The notes: generated by a model from the letters alone, not told the origin. A DNA stretch of 64,000 nucleotides from Streptomyces ardesiacus (GCF_003112575.1 NZ_BEWC01000009.1:124001-188000), one strand, 5' to 3'. Shown: positions 9,124 to 18,462, counted from the stretch's first letter. Made by a program: numbers and translations.

Positions 9124-9420
9124 ATGGCAACCGATTACGACACTCCACGCAAGACCGACGACGACGTCGACTCGGACAGCCTCGAAGAGCTGAAGGCCCG
9201 GCGGAACGACAAGTCCGCCTCGGCCGTCGACGTCGACGAGTTCGAGGCCGCGGAAGGCCTCGAACTTCCCGGCGCCGACCTCTCGAACGAGGAACTGGCC
9301 GTCCGTGTGCTGCCCAAGCAGCAGGACGAGTTCACCTGCATGAGCTGCTTCCTGGTGCACCACCGCAGCCAGCTGGCCCGCGAGAAGAACGGCCAGCCGA
9401 TCTGCCGCGACTGCGACTGA
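9124..9420 (+). CDS. DUF4193 family protein
   Basis: 98 aa, highly acidic in the first 75 residues. The C-terminal C-x2-C...C-x2-C pattern (CMSCFLVHHRSQLA...CRDCD) looks like a zinc ribbon. This small actinobacterial family is often found near cutRS and dut; its function is unsettled. The ATG has a strong GGGGGAG RBS. The protein could bind metal or another protein through the acidic tail, but nothing in the sequence proves it. Followed by the next gene after 13 bp. Confidence 0.88.
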   Translation: MATDYDTPRKTDDDVDSDSLEELKARRNDKSASAVDVDEFEAAEGLELPGADLSNEELAVRVLPKQQDEFTCMSCFLVHHRSQLAREKNGQPICRDCD

Positions 9421-9433
9421 GGCGGGGTCGGCC

Positions 9434-10390
9434 GTGACCACCGGCTCGACCCCTCCCTGGAAGCGCCGTTCCTCCCGGCGAGGAGCGGACCAAGGGCCGT
9501 CCGACGGTCCGTACAGCGCGCGTGACGACGAGCGGGGCCCGACCGACACGGGGAAGGCCCCGCTCGAGCCCGTGGCCGACCGGAGTGACCTCCCGGCGAC
9601 CGCGCGGCCACCGGCGCCCGCTGCCCGCCGCCGGGCAGCGGCGTTCCGCGAGAAGGCAGGACAGGGCGTCCGCAACGGCGGCGCCCGCGCCAGGGCCGCC
9701 CTGGCACACCTCGCCGACCGGGTCATCGACCTGGCACCCCGCGTCCCCGTGCGCGACCTGGCGACGCTGCGCAGCCAGTTCCCCGGCCTCGGTCCCGAGG
9801 AACTCGCCGACCGGCTCGTGGCCGGCGCGGCCAAGGCCACGGCGACCGTGGGAGCCGGCGTCGGAGCGGCGGCGATGCTGCCCGTACCGCCCGCCATGCC
9901 CACCGAACTGGCCGCCGAGATCACCGGCGTCGCTGCGATCGAGCTGAAGCTGATCGCCGAACTCCACGAGGTCTACGGCGTACGCCCGCCCGGCAGCCTC
10001 ACGCAGCGCAGCACCGCGTACCTGAACGCGTGGTCCGACGAACGCGGCGTCGACGTGTCCAAGCCGTCGACCCTCGGCTCCGCGATGAACAGCCACATGA
10101 AACGGCAGTTGCGCCAGCAGATCATGAAGCGGATGGTGCGCGACCTGCCGAACCTGATGCCCTTCCTGGTGGGTGCGGCCGTCGGCGCCGTCATGAACCG
10201 CCGCGACACCAGAAAGCTGGCCGCCAGGATCCGCACCGACCTGCGCCGGCAGCAGGTCGCCTGGAGCGCCCTGGCCGGCCTTCCCGCGCTGGAACGCCCC
10301 GAGAACGTCCTGGACATGGGCGAGATCACCAGGGGGACGGGCCCCGGCCGCCCCGGCCGCTGGAAAAACTTCGGCAAAGACGGCCACTGA
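9434..10390 (+). CDS. Conserved hypothetical protein (318 aa)
   Basis: About 75 Arg/Pro-rich N-terminal residues are followed by a helical region. Residues about 135-185 contain a Gly/Ala-rich hydrophobic stretch (VGAGVGAAAMLPVPPAMP) reminiscent of EcsC-like or lipid-associated proteins, and residues 245-262 contain a second one (MPFLVGAAVGAVMN). It probably associates with the membrane. GTG start at 9434. It is convergent with the DUF3093 gene, only 10 bp apart. No enzymatic motif is recognised. Confidence 0.75.
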   Translation: MTTGSTPPWKRRSSRRGADQGPSDGPYSARDDERGPTDTGKAPLEPVADRSDLPATARPPAPAARRRAAAFREKAGQGVRNGGARARAALAHLADRVIDLAPRVPVRDLATLRSQFPGLGPEELADRLVAGAAKATATVGAGVGAAAMLPVPPAMPTELAAEITGVAAIELKLIAELHEVYGVRPPGSLTQRSTAYLNAWSDERGVDVSKPSTLGSAMNSHMKRQLRQQIMKRMVRDLPNLMPFLVGAAVGAVMNRRDTRKLAARIRTDLRRQQVAWSALAGLPALERPENVLDMGEITRGTGPGRPGRWKNFGKDGH

Positions 10391-10400
10391 CCCCGAGGGG

Positions 10401-10862
10401 CTACGCCGCCGCCTTCGCCGCCGTCAGCGCCTCGATGAGCCGCTCCGGCTCGCGCGTCGACAGGTACAGGTACGGAGTCGGGTCCTGCGGGTCGGTGACC
10501 ACCACGCGCACGGCCCGCGGGATGTAGGCGCGCAGCAGCAGGAAGGCCCGGGCGTCGGCCTTGTAGGTGCGCCAGGCGCGGGCCTCCTCCGGGTCGAGGA
10601 TCTCCGCCTCGCCCAGCGCCGAGACCGGCACCCTGGCCTCGCCCGCGATCAGCGAGTCGCCCACGACCCGGATGCGGACCGCGCCGTACGAACTGGCCGC
10701 CACCGCCGCCACCGCCGTACCGCCCGCCAGGCCGCCCAGCATCGGCAGCGTGCCGAAGGGCAGCAGGATCAGCGCGAACGCCAGCCCCACCAGGAAGGAG
10801 ACGAGCCACCAGGAGCGGGGCGCGGTGAGGCGTTCTTCGTACGGGGCCGTGGAGAGCTGCAT
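10401..10862 (-). CDS. DUF3093 family membrane protein
   Basis: 153 aa. Two adjacent hydrophobic segments (about residues 17-35 and 37-58) are followed by a small cytoplasmic domain with the family block EILDPEEARAWR, a Tyr-Leu-Tyr-Leu-Ser strand and STREPERLIEAL near the C terminus. DUF3093 proteins are short actinobacterial proteins encoded near dut; their role is unknown. ATG 10862 begins MQLSTAPYEERL, the typical DUF3093 start. It is divergent from the thioesterase gene. Confidence 0.85.
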   Translation of the reverse strand: MQLSTAPYEERLTAPRSWWLVSFLVGLAFALILLPFGTLPMLGGLAGGTAVAAVAASSYGAVRIRVVGDSLIAGEARVPVSALGEAEILDPEEARAWRTYKADARAFLLLRAYIPRAVRVVVTDPQDPTPYLYLSTREPERLIEALTAAKAAA

Positions 10863-10919
10863 GAACCAAGCTTGGCACGGGATCGGCGTTCGGCCGACGC
10901 ACGGGTAAGGTCTGCGCCT

Positions 10920-11504
10920 GTGAGTGGTACTTCCCCAGGTCTTCAGCCCCCCGCCGACGCCGTGAAACCCGTACGGCACCCCGACGCGCCCGCCCCCGGC
11001 GAGCTGCTCGGCGCGCACTACGGCCAGTGCTTCGGCTGCGGCGGCGACCAGCCCCACGGACTGCACCTCCAGGCGCGGGCGGGCGAAGGCGTGTCGATCA
11101 CCGCCGAGTTCACCGTCCGCCCCGCCCACCAGGGCGCCCCCGGTCTGGCGCACGGCGGCGTGCTGGCCACCGCCCTGGACGAGACGCTGGGCTCGCTCAA
11201 CTGGCTGCTGCGCACCATCGCGGTGACCGGACGGCTGGAGACCGACTTCCGGCTGCCGGTGCCCGTGGACACGACGCTCTACCTGGAGGCCGAGGTGACC
11301 GCGGTCGCCGGCCGGAAGATCTACTCCACCGCCACCGGCCGCATCGGCTCTCCCGACGGCCCGGTCGCCGTCCGTGCCGACGCCCTGTTCGTCGAGGTCA
11401 AGGTCGAGCACTTCGTCCAGAACGGCCGCGAGGAGGAGATCCGCGCCGCCATGGACGACCCCGACCAGCTCCGCCGCGTCCGCGCCTTCGAGGTGAACCC
11501 GTGA
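10920..11504 (+). CDS. PaaI-type hotdog-fold thioesterase
   Basis: 194 aa. The hotdog domain occupies residues about 35-160 with the signature HQGAPGLAHGGVLATALDETLG, the HGG helix region that binds acyl-CoA in PaaI/YiiD-type thioesterases. Cys-x2-C near residue 40 (CFGCG) precedes it. The substrate is not predictable. GTG 10920 is chosen; a TAAGGT hexamer 8 bases upstream would fit a -10 box of a leaderless transcript, though no good -35 is seen. Its stop overlaps the dut start (GTGA), so translation of the two is coupled. Confidence 0.85.
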   Translation: MSGTSPGLQPPADAVKPVRHPDAPAPGELLGAHYGQCFGCGGDQPHGLHLQARAGEGVSITAEFTVRPAHQGAPGLAHGGVLATALDETLGSLNWLLRTIAVTGRLETDFRLPVPVDTTLYLEAEVTAVAGRKIYSTATGRIGSPDGPVAVRADALFVEVKVEHFVQNGREEEIRAAMDDPDQLRRVRAFEVNP

Positions 11505-12052
11505 GCGGCGCCGGCCTCGAGGTCCTGATCCGCCGCGTCGACCCCGACGTGCCGCTGCCGGAGTACGCGCAGCCCGGCGACGCGGGCGCCGACCTGCGCA
11601 CCACCGTCGACTGCGAGCTGGCGCCCGGAGAACGCGCCGTTCTGCCCACCGGGGTGTCTGTGGCGCTCCCGGAGGGGTACGCGGGCTTCGTGCACCCACG
11701 TTCCGGTCTGGCCGCCCGCTGCGGTGTCGCCCTCGTGAATGCCCCGGGGACGATTGATGCCGGGTACCGTGGGGAGATCAAGGTGATCGTGGTGAATCTC
11801 GACCCGCGCGAGAGCGTGCGGTTCGAGCGCTTCGACCGGATTGCCCAACTGGTCGTCCAGCAGGTCGAGAGGGTCCGCTTCCGTCAGGTCGCGGAGCTTC
11901 CCGACTCGGCGCGGGCCGAGGGGGGCTTCGGGTCCACCGGCGGCCACGCCGGGTTGGACCGTGCAAGCGGCACAAGCGGTCAGGTCGCCGACGGCGGCCC
12001 GACGGGTGGGAATCGATACGCTTCGGTCGTATCCGACCGGGAAGGACAGTGA
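11501..12052 (+). CDS. dut: dUTP diphosphatase (dUTPase)
   Basis: 183 aa; hydrolyses dUTP to dUMP and PPi, limiting uracil in DNA and feeding dTMP synthesis. All five trimeric-dUTPase motifs are present: DAGADLRT (1), PRSGLAAR (2), GTIDAGYRGEIKV with the catalytic Asp (3), RIAQLVV (4) and EGGFGSTGG near the C terminus (5). About 30 residues extend past motif 5. GTG start overlaps the thioesterase stop by 4 bp. The next gene starts 2 bp after the stop. Confidence 0.96.
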   Translation: MSGAGLEVLIRRVDPDVPLPEYAQPGDAGADLRTTVDCELAPGERAVLPTGVSVALPEGYAGFVHPRSGLAARCGVALVNAPGTIDAGYRGEIKVIVVNLDPRESVRFERFDRIAQLVVQQVERVRFRQVAELPDSARAEGGFGSTGGHAGLDRASGTSGQVADGGPTGGNRYASVVSDREGQ

Positions 12053-12053
12053 C

Positions 12054-12806
12054 GTGTTCGGACGTCGCAAGAAGAGGGATGCCGCCGAGGACGCGGCCGG
12101 CGAGACCGAGCAGGTCGTCGACAGCGTCGACACCGAGGCGGACGAAGAGCGCGAACGCGTGCGGCTCGAGCCCGAGCCGCGCCCCGACGGGCCCTGGGAC
12201 AGCACCGAGGTCCGCGACCCGGGCGAGGGCCGCGTCGACCTGGGCGGACTGTTCGTCCCCGGGGTCGAAGGCATGGAACTGCGGGTGGAGGTCGCGGGCG
12301 ACGCGATCGTCGCCGCCACCGTCGTCCTGCGCGACAGCGCCATCCAGCTCCAGGGCTTCGCCGCGCCCAAGCGCGAGGGCATCTGGGGCGAGGTGCGCGA
12401 GGAGATCGGCTCCGGCATCACCCAGCAGGGCGGCATCATCGACGAGGTCGAGGGTCCGCTGGGCTGGGAGCTGCGGGCGCAGGTCCCGGTGCAGCTCCCG
12501 GACGGCACGGGCGGCTTCCAGGTCGTGCGGTTCGTCGGTGTGGACGGGCCCCGCTGGTTCCTGCGCGGTGTGATCTCGGGCCAGGGCGCGGTGCAGCCGC
12601 AGGCCGCCGGCCTGCTGGAGCAGATCTTCCGGGACACGGTCGTCGTCCGCGGCGACGGCCCGATGGCCCCCCGCGACCCGATCGTCCTCAAGCTGCCGAA
12701 CGACGCCCAGATGGTTCCCGAGGGCGTCCAGCAGGAAGAGGGCTCCCGCTTCGCCGGCGGCATGGGCCAGCTCCAGCGCGGACCGGAGATCACCGAGGTC
12801 CGTTAG
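12054..12806 (+). CDS. DUF3710 family protein
   Basis: 250 aa. The N terminus is charged (FGRRKKRDAAEDAAGETEQ), then an acidic stretch, then the DUF3710 domain from about residue 60 to 235 (GRVDLGGLFVPGVEGMELR..., RFVGVDGPRWFLRGVISG...). It is soluble, with no signal peptide. GTG 12054 with GAAGGA upstream; it starts directly after dut and is probably in the thioesterase-dut-DUF3710 operon. The conserved linkage to dut is typical of actinomycetes; the function is unknown. Confidence 0.88.
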   Translation: MFGRRKKRDAAEDAAGETEQVVDSVDTEADEERERVRLEPEPRPDGPWDSTEVRDPGEGRVDLGGLFVPGVEGMELRVEVAGDAIVAATVVLRDSAIQLQGFAAPKREGIWGEVREEIGSGITQQGGIIDEVEGPLGWELRAQVPVQLPDGTGGFQVVRFVGVDGPRWFLRGVISGQGAVQPQAAGLLEQIFRDTVVVRGDGPMAPRDPIVLKLPNDAQMVPEGVQQEEGSRFAGGMGQLQRGPEITEVR

Positions 12807-12817
12807 GCGACGACGAC

Positions 12818-12878
12818 GTACGGCCTCGGGCCGTACGCGCGGCACGAGGGCCGCGTCCCCGGCGGGACGCGGCCCTTT
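12818..12878 (+). terminator. Rho-independent-type terminator after DUF3710
   Basis: A small hairpin GTACGGC/GCCGTAC (12818-12836) is followed by a strong one with perfect 12-bp arms GGGCCGCGTCCC (12848-12859) and GGGACGCGGCCC (12864-12875), a 4-base loop and TTT. It ends the thioesterase-dut-DUF3710 unit. Confidence 0.85.
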
Positions 12879-12992
12879 CGCCGTACGGGGGAGCGGGCCG
12901 CGCCGGAGGGTCGGGTCCCGGCCGTTGCCCCCGCTCGCCTCCGGCGGTGATACTGGCGCCGGTTCACGACGGACGGCGGGGGAGGGCACGAC

Positions 12993-13685
12993 ATGAGCCA
13001 GGTGGCCACCGAGACCATGGTGCGCGTCGAGGGCGTACGGAAGTCGTACGGTCGCGACGGCGCCGCCGTGCACGCCCTGCGCGGCGTCTCCTTCGACGTG
13101 CCGCGCGGTGAGCTGGTCGCCCTCAAGGGGCGGTCGGGCTCCGGCAAGACCACCCTGCTCAACATCGTCGGCGGCCTGGACGCCCCGGACGCCGGACGGG
13201 TCGAGGTGGACGGCCGGAACCTCGCGGAGCTGGACGAGGACGGACTGCTCGCCCTGCGCCGGGACCGGGTCGGCTTCGTCTTCCAGTCCTTCGGGCTCGT
13301 CCCGATCCTCACCGCCGCCGAGAACGTCGGCGTACCGATGCGGCTGCGCCGGGCCGCGCCGCGCGAACGCGAGGAGCGCGTCGAGCTGCTGCTCGCCCTC
13401 GTGGGCCTCGCGGACCACGCCGCCCAGCGCCCCGGCGAGCTGTCCGGCGGCCAGCAGCAGCGGGTCGCCATCGCCCGCGCCCTCGCCAACAACCCCGCGC
13501 TGCTGATCGCCGACGAGCCCACCGGCCAGCTCGACGCGGAGACCGGGCACTCCGTGATGGAGCTGCTGCGGGCCGTCGTGCGCAGCGAACGGGTCACCGC
13601 ACTGGTCGCCACCCACGACGCCACCCTGCTCGACCTCGCCGACCGGGTGCTGGAGCTGCGCGACGGGGAGATCGTCCAGGGCTGA
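12993..13685 (+). CDS. ABC transporter ATP-binding protein (MacB/LolD-like)
   Basis: 230 aa with Walker A GRSGSGKTTLLN, Q-loop FVFQSFGLVP, signature LSGGQQQRVAIARAL, Walker B LLIADEPTGQLD and the switch ATHD. The sequence is closest in style to the MacB/LolD/SalX class that pairs with FtsX-type permeases. No permease gene is adjacent, so it is an orphan ATPase here. ATG 12993 follows GGGGGAGGG. A strong terminator upstream separates it from the dut unit. Confidence 0.88.
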   Translation: MSQVATETMVRVEGVRKSYGRDGAAVHALRGVSFDVPRGELVALKGRSGSGKTTLLNIVGGLDAPDAGRVEVDGRNLAELDEDGLLALRRDRVGFVFQSFGLVPILTAAENVGVPMRLRRAAPREREERVELLLALVGLADHAAQRPGELSGGQQQRVAIARALANNPALLIADEPTGQLDAETGHSVMELLRAVVRSERVTALVATHDATLLDLADRVLELRDGEIVQG

Positions 13686-13818
13686 CGCCACCGGGAGCGG
13701 GCGGCCGTCAGAGTTCCGTCAAGGACGACCGTCATCCGCACCCCCGTCCCCTTTGTCGCGATTGCGGGTCGTAGGGTCGACGCTGCGCACTCGGCGCCGA
13801 CCGGAAGACAATGAGGCC

Positions 13819-16434
13819 ATGGGACGCGGCAAGCTTCGGATCTACCTCGGCGCGGCGCCGGGCGTCGGCAAGACGTACGCCATGCTCTCCGAGGCGCACC
13901 GGCGCGTCGAACGGGGCACCGACTGCGTGGTCGCCTTCGTCGAGCACCACGGCAGAGCGCGCACCGAGGTGATGCTGCGGGGCCTGGAGCAGGTGCCGCG
14001 CCGGGAGGTCGAGTACCGGGGCGCCGTCTTCACCGAGCTGGACCTGGACGCGGTCCTGGCCCGCGCCCCCCGGGTCGCCCTGGTGGACGAGCTGGCCCAC
14101 ACCAACGTCCCCGGCGTGCGCCACGCCAAGCGCTGGCAGGACGTGGAGGAACTCCTCGCCGCCGGGATCGACGTCGTCTCGACCGTCAACATCCAGCACC
14201 TGGAGTCCCTCGGCGACGTCGTGGAGTCGATCACCGGCGTACGGCAGCGGGAGACCGTCCCGGACGAGGTGGTGCGGCGCGCGGACCAGATCGAACTGGT
14301 CGACATGTCGCCCCAGGCGCTGCGCCGGCGCATGGCCCACGGCAACATCTACCAGCCGGACAAGGTCGACGCGGCCCTGTCCAACTACTTCCGCCCGGGC
14401 AACCTCACCGCCCTGCGCGAACTGGCGCTGCTGTGGGTGGCGGACCGGGCCGACGAGTACCTCCAGGAGTACCGCAGCGAGCACCGCGTCTCGAAGATCT
14501 GGGGCTCGCGCGAACGCATCGTGGTCGGCCTCACCGGCGGCCCCGAGGGCCGGACGCTGATACGCCGGGCCGCACGCCTGGCCGAGAAGGGCGCCGGCGG
14601 CGAGGTGCTGGCCGTCTACATCGCCCGCAGCGACGGGCTGACCTCCGCCTCGCCGAAGGAGCTTGCGGTGCAGCGCACCCTGGTGGAGGACCTCGGCGGC
14701 ACCTTCCACCACGTGCTCGGCGAGGACATTCCGGCCGCCCTGCTCGACTTCGCCCGCGGCGTCAACGCCACCCAGATCGTCCTCGGCTCCTCGCGCCGCA
14801 AGGCATGGCAGTACGTCTTCGGACCCGGCGTCGGCGCCACGGTCGCCCGGGAGTCCGGACCCGACCTGGACGTCCACATCGTCACCCACGAGGAGGTCGC
14901 CAAGGGGCGCGGGCTGCCGGTGGCCAGGGGCGCGCGGCTCGGGCGTTCCAGGATCGTCTGGGGCTGGTTCGCGGGCCTGGGCGGCCCGGTGCTGCTGACG
15001 CTGCTGCTCAGCACCGTCCACCTCGGCCTCGCCAACGACGTGCTGCTCTACCTGGCACTGACGGTGGCGGCCGCCCTGCTGGGCGGGCTGTACCCGGCGC
15101 TGGCCTCGGCCGCGGTCGGGTCGCTGCTGCTGAACTGGTTCTTCACGCCGCCCGTCAACCGGATCACCATCGCCGACCCGAGGAACATGCTTGCGCTCGC
15201 CATATTCGTCGGCGTCGCGCTGTCCGTCGCCTCGGTCGTCGACCTCGCGGCCCGCCGTACCCACCAGGCCGCCCGGCTGCGCGCCGAGTCGGAGATCCTC
15301 TCCTTCCTCGCCGGCGACGTGCTGCGCGGCGAGACCAGCCTGGAGACGCTGCTGGAGCGGGTGCGCGAGACCTTCGGCATGGAGTCGGCCGCCCTCCTGG
15401 AGCGGGAGGGCGACGTGGCCCCCTGGACCTGTGCGGGCCGCGCCGGGTCGGGGCCGCCGGTGGAGCGCCCCGAGGACGCGGACGTGGACATGCCCGTCGG
15501 TGACCACATGGCCCTCGCGCTGACCGGCCGCGTCCTGCCCGCCGAGGACCGCCGGGTCCTCGCCGCCTTCGCCGCCCAGGCCGCCGTCGTCCTGGACCGG
15601 CGCCGCCTGCGCGAGGAGGCCGACCGGGCCCGGACGCTCGCCGAGGGCAACCGCATCCGCACCGCCCTGCTGGCCGCCGTCAGCCACGACCTGCGCACCC
15701 CGCTGGCCGGGATCAAGGCGGCGGTGAGCAGCCTCAGGTCCGACGACGTGGCCTGGTCGGAACAGGACCAGGCGGAGTTGCTCGAAGGCATCGAGGAGGG
15801 CGCCGACCGCCTCGACCACCTCGTGGGCAACCTCCTCGACATGTCCCGCCTCCAGACCGGCACCGTCACCCCGCTGATCCGCGAGATCGACGTCGACGAG
15901 GTGGCCCCGATGGCGCTCGGCGGGGTGCCCGAGGGAAGCGCCGAGCTGGACATCCCGGAGACGCTGCCCATGGTCGCCGTGGACGCCGGGCTCCTGGAGC
16001 GGGCGATGGCCAACCTGGTGGAGAACGCCGTCAAGTACAGCCCGGACGACCGGACCGTCCTGGTCGCGGCCAGCGCGCTCGCGGACCGCGTGGAGGTGCG
16101 GGTCGTCGACCGGGGGCCGGGTGTGCCCGACGACGCCAAGGACCGCATCTTCGAGCCCTTCCAGCGGTACGGCGACGCCCCGCGCGGGGCGGGTGTCGGC
16201 CTCGGTCTCGCCGTGGCCCGCGGTTTCGCCGAGGCGATGGGCGGCACCCTGAACGCCGAGGACACTCCTGGCGGCGGCCTCACCATGGTCCTCAGCCTCC
16301 GCGCGGTGCGCTCCTCGGCGCCCGGCGCGTCCGGCGCGCCCGGCGCGTCTGCCGCCGGGAACGCCTCCGCCGCGGGCAATGCCTCCGCCACGACCCTCCG
16401 CCCCGCGACCGCAGAAAGGCAGACCGCCGGATGA
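13819..16434 (+). CDS. kdpD: KdpD-type sensor histidine kinase
   Basis: 871 aa. N-terminal KdpD domain with Walker A GAAPGVGKTYAML near residues 11-23 and LVDELAHTNVPG near 85-96. A Usp-like domain lies at about 230-360 and four DUF4118 membrane helices at about 380-490. A GAF-like region spans about 495-600, then HisKA with H623 in AVSHDLRTPL and HATPase (NLVENAVKYS, GVGLGLAVA). The tail is Ala/Ser/Gly-rich low complexity. KdpD senses K+ limitation and turgor and phosphorylates KdpE. Start ATG 13819 because KdpD homology begins at GKLRIYLG. No kdpFABC is present in the window. Confidence 0.93.
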   Translation: MGRGKLRIYLGAAPGVGKTYAMLSEAHRRVERGTDCVVAFVEHHGRARTEVMLRGLEQVPRREVEYRGAVFTELDLDAVLARAPRVALVDELAHTNVPGVRHAKRWQDVEELLAAGIDVVSTVNIQHLESLGDVVESITGVRQRETVPDEVVRRADQIELVDMSPQALRRRMAHGNIYQPDKVDAALSNYFRPGNLTALRELALLWVADRADEYLQEYRSEHRVSKIWGSRERIVVGLTGGPEGRTLIRRAARLAEKGAGGEVLAVYIARSDGLTSASPKELAVQRTLVEDLGGTFHHVLGEDIPAALLDFARGVNATQIVLGSSRRKAWQYVFGPGVGATVARESGPDLDVHIVTHEEVAKGRGLPVARGARLGRSRIVWGWFAGLGGPVLLTLLLSTVHLGLANDVLLYLALTVAAALLGGLYPALASAAVGSLLLNWFFTPPVNRITIADPRNMLALAIFVGVALSVASVVDLAARRTHQAARLRAESEILSFLAGDVLRGETSLETLLERVRETFGMESAALLEREGDVAPWTCAGRAGSGPPVERPEDADVDMPVGDHMALALTGRVLPAEDRRVLAAFAAQAAVVLDRRRLREEADRARTLAEGNRIRTALLAAVSHDLRTPLAGIKAAVSSLRSDDVAWSEQDQAELLEGIEEGADRLDHLVGNLLDMSRLQTGTVTPLIREIDVDEVAPMALGGVPEGSAELDIPETLPMVAVDAGLLERAMANLVENAVKYSPDDRTVLVAASALADRVEVRVVDRGPGVPDDAKDRIFEPFQRYGDAPRGAGVGLGLAVARGFAEAMGGTLNAEDTPGGGLTMVLSLRAVRSSAPGASGAPGASAAGNASAAGNASATTLRPATAERQTAG

Positions 16435-17135
16435 CCCGCGTCCTCGTGATCGACGACGAACCGCAGATCGTGCGGGCCCTCGTGATCAACCTCAAGGCAC
16501 GGCACTACGAGGTCGACGCCGCCCACGACGGCGCCACCGCCCTCCAGCTCGCCGCCGCCCGCCACCCCGACGTGGTGGTGCTGGACCTGGGCCTGCCCGA
16601 CATGGACGGCGTCGAGGTGATCAAGGGACTGCGCGGCTGGACCCGGGTGCCCATCCTGGTGCTGTCCGCCCGGCACTCCTCCGACGAGAAGGTCGAGGCG
16701 CTCGACGCGGGCGCCGACGACTACGTCACCAAGCCCTTCGGCATGGACGAGCTGCTGGCCCGGCTGCGGGCCGCCGTCCGCCGGTCCGAACCGGTCCCGG
16801 GCGGTGAGGACGGGGTCGTCGTGGACACCGCGGAGTTCACCGTCGACCTGGCCGCGAAGAAGGTCAACCGGGGCGGCAGGGACGTACGCCTGACGCCCAC
16901 CGAGTGGCACCTGCTGGAGGTGCTGGTGCGCAACACGGGGCGCCTGGTGAGCCAGAAGCAGCTCCTGCAGGAGGTGTGGGGGCCGTCGTACGGGACGGAG
17001 ACGAACTACCTGCGGGTCTACATGGCCCAGTTGCGCCGCAAGCTCGAGGCGGACCCCGCGCATCCGCGGCACTTCATCACCGAGCCGGGCATGGGGTACC
17101 GCTTCGAGAAGGGAGAGGGAGCGCACGGGAAGTGA
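16431..17135 (+). CDS. kdpE: KdpE-type response regulator
   Basis: 234 aa, OmpR family. Receiver with IDDE, phospho-acceptor D52 in LDLGLPDMDG and Lys in TKPF; a winged-helix domain from about residue 130 ends in GMGYRFE. Overlaps kdpD by ATGA, so the pair is translationally coupled. The usual target, the kdpFABC K+ ATPase operon, is not nearby. It may act in trans or on the K+ genes downstream. Confidence 0.92.
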   Translation: MTRVLVIDDEPQIVRALVINLKARHYEVDAAHDGATALQLAAARHPDVVVLDLGLPDMDGVEVIKGLRGWTRVPILVLSARHSSDEKVEALDAGADDYVTKPFGMDELLARLRAAVRRSEPVPGGEDGVVVDTAEFTVDLAAKKVNRGGRDVRLTPTEWHLLEVLVRNTGRLVSQKQLLQEVWGPSYGTETNYLRVYMAQLRRKLEADPAHPRHFITEPGMGYRFEKGEGAHGK

Positions 17136-17208
17136 GGGGGACGTGAGCCTCGCCATCCCGCCCCGAGAGGGGTGCATGGCTGTCGGCGGGCCCCGGTACG
17201 CTTCAGAT

Positions 17209-17607
17209 ATGAGTGCTGCTCCGCGTTCCGACAAGCCGGTGGGCCGGTTCCGGCGCATGTTCGACCGGCTCTCCTCGTCCCAGGAGGACCTGGAGTCGGA
17301 GGAACTGCGCGAGGACGCCGACACCGCCGGCTGCACCCGTATCGGAGACTGCCAGGACCGGCAGGTCGTGTCGGTAACTGGTACCTTGCGCACGGTCACC
17401 CTGCGACCGCGTGCGGGCGTTCCGGCCCTGGAGGCCGAGCTGTTCGACGGCTCCGCCGCCCTGGACGTGGTGTGGCTGGGCAGACGCTCCATCGTGGGCA
17501 TAGAGCCGGGGCGCAAGCTCATCGCATCGGGCCGGATCTCGATGAGTCACGGCCGCCGGGTGCTCTTCAACCCGAAATACGAACTGAGACCCCTCGGACG
17601 GGAGTAG
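17209..17607 (+). CDS. OB-fold nucleic acid binding protein
   Basis: 132 aa. Residues about 50-130 look like an OB-fold of the tRNA_anti/RecG-wedge type: VVSVTGTLRTVTLRP, EAELFDGSAALDVVWLGR, IVGIEPGRKLIASGRIS. ATG 17209 is preferred over the longer start at 17143 because the family begins with a short basic segment. There is no RBS, but TACGCT lies 6 bases upstream (17197-17202), fitting a leaderless transcript. It precedes the DUF3159 gene by 3 bp, a pairing common in Streptomyces. DNA or RNA binding is inferred from fold only. Confidence 0.82.
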   Translation: MSAAPRSDKPVGRFRRMFDRLSSSQEDLESEELREDADTAGCTRIGDCQDRQVVSVTGTLRTVTLRPRAGVPALEAELFDGSAALDVVWLGRRSIVGIEPGRKLIASGRISMSHGRRVLFNPKYELRPLGRE

Positions 17608-17610
17608 CCG

Positions 17611-18429
17611 GTGACGTCGCTCGACAAGCCGACCGAAGAGACGACAGAGGCCGACGACGCCCGGGCGGTGACGGAGGCCGCGCTGTTCGAGGCGTTCGGC
17701 GGCGTGCGCGGCATGGTCGAGACGGTGCTGCCGGGCCTGCTCTTCGTCACCATCTTCACGCTCAACAACGACCTGCACATGTCGGCGATCGCGGCCCTGG
17801 CCGTGTCGGTGGTGCTGGTCGTGGTCCGGCTGGCGATGAAGGACACCGTCAAGCACGCGTTCAGCGGGGTCTTCGGCGTCGCCTTCGGCGTGGTCTTCGC
17901 GATGATGACCGACAACGCCAAGAACTTCTACCTGCCGGGCATGCTCTACACCCTGGGCCTGGCACTGGCGTACATCGTCACCTCGCTGGCCGGAGTGCCG
18001 CTGATCGGCCTGATCCTCGGCCCGGTCTTCAAGGAGAACCTCTCCTGGCGCACCCGCAACCCGGGCCGCAAGAAGGCGTACACGAAGGCCAGCTACGCCT
18101 GGGGCTTCATCCTCCTCGCCAAGTCCGCGATCCTCTTCCCGCTGTACTGGTGGGCGGACACCGAGCAGCTCGGCTGGGTCCTGGTCACCCTGAAGATCCC
18201 GCCCTTCCTGCTCGCCGTCTGGCTGACCTGGGTCTTCCTGGCCAAGGCACCGGCGCCCATCGACGTGTTCGCGGAGATGGAGGCGGCGGAGGAGGCCGAG
18301 AAGGCGGAGAAGGCGGAGAAGGCCGAGCGTGACCGACGCTGGCAGGACGCGGACGGCACGCCGGCGGTGTCGTCCGAGGCCGACGGGGAAGCCGCGGACC
18401 CGCGCGGCGGCAGGCACCGCAGGGCCTGA
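17611..18429 (+). CDS. DUF3159 family integral membrane protein
   Basis: 272 aa with about six hydrophobic segments between residues 30 and 215 and a charged, Glu/Lys/Ala-rich cytoplasmic tail (AEKAEKAEKAERD). The DUF3159 signature block (EAFGGVRGMVETVLPGLLFV) lies near the N terminus. Function unknown. The GTG start follows GGGAG and overlaps no other gene. It is co-transcribed with the OB-fold gene and ends at a strong palindromic terminator. Confidence 0.85.
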   Translation: MTSLDKPTEETTEADDARAVTEAALFEAFGGVRGMVETVLPGLLFVTIFTLNNDLHMSAIAALAVSVVLVVVRLAMKDTVKHAFSGVFGVAFGVVFAMMTDNAKNFYLPGMLYTLGLALAYIVTSLAGVPLIGLILGPVFKENLSWRTRNPGRKKAYTKASYAWGFILLAKSAILFPLYWWADTEQLGWVLVTLKIPPFLLAVWLTWVFLAKAPAPIDVFAEMEAAEEAEKAEKAEKAERDRRWQDADGTPAVSSEADGEAADPRGGRHRRA

Positions 18430-18462
18430 CGGCGCCAGGGGACGAACGGCACGGCACGAGTG

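Noticed and set aside
12993..13685. Complete ABC exporter
   Set aside because: Only the ATPase is present; no FtsX/MacB-type permease lies next to it in either direction.
13732..15819. 695-codon minus-strand frame opposite kdpD
   Set aside because: Antisense of a clear KdpD coding region, with low-complexity translation.
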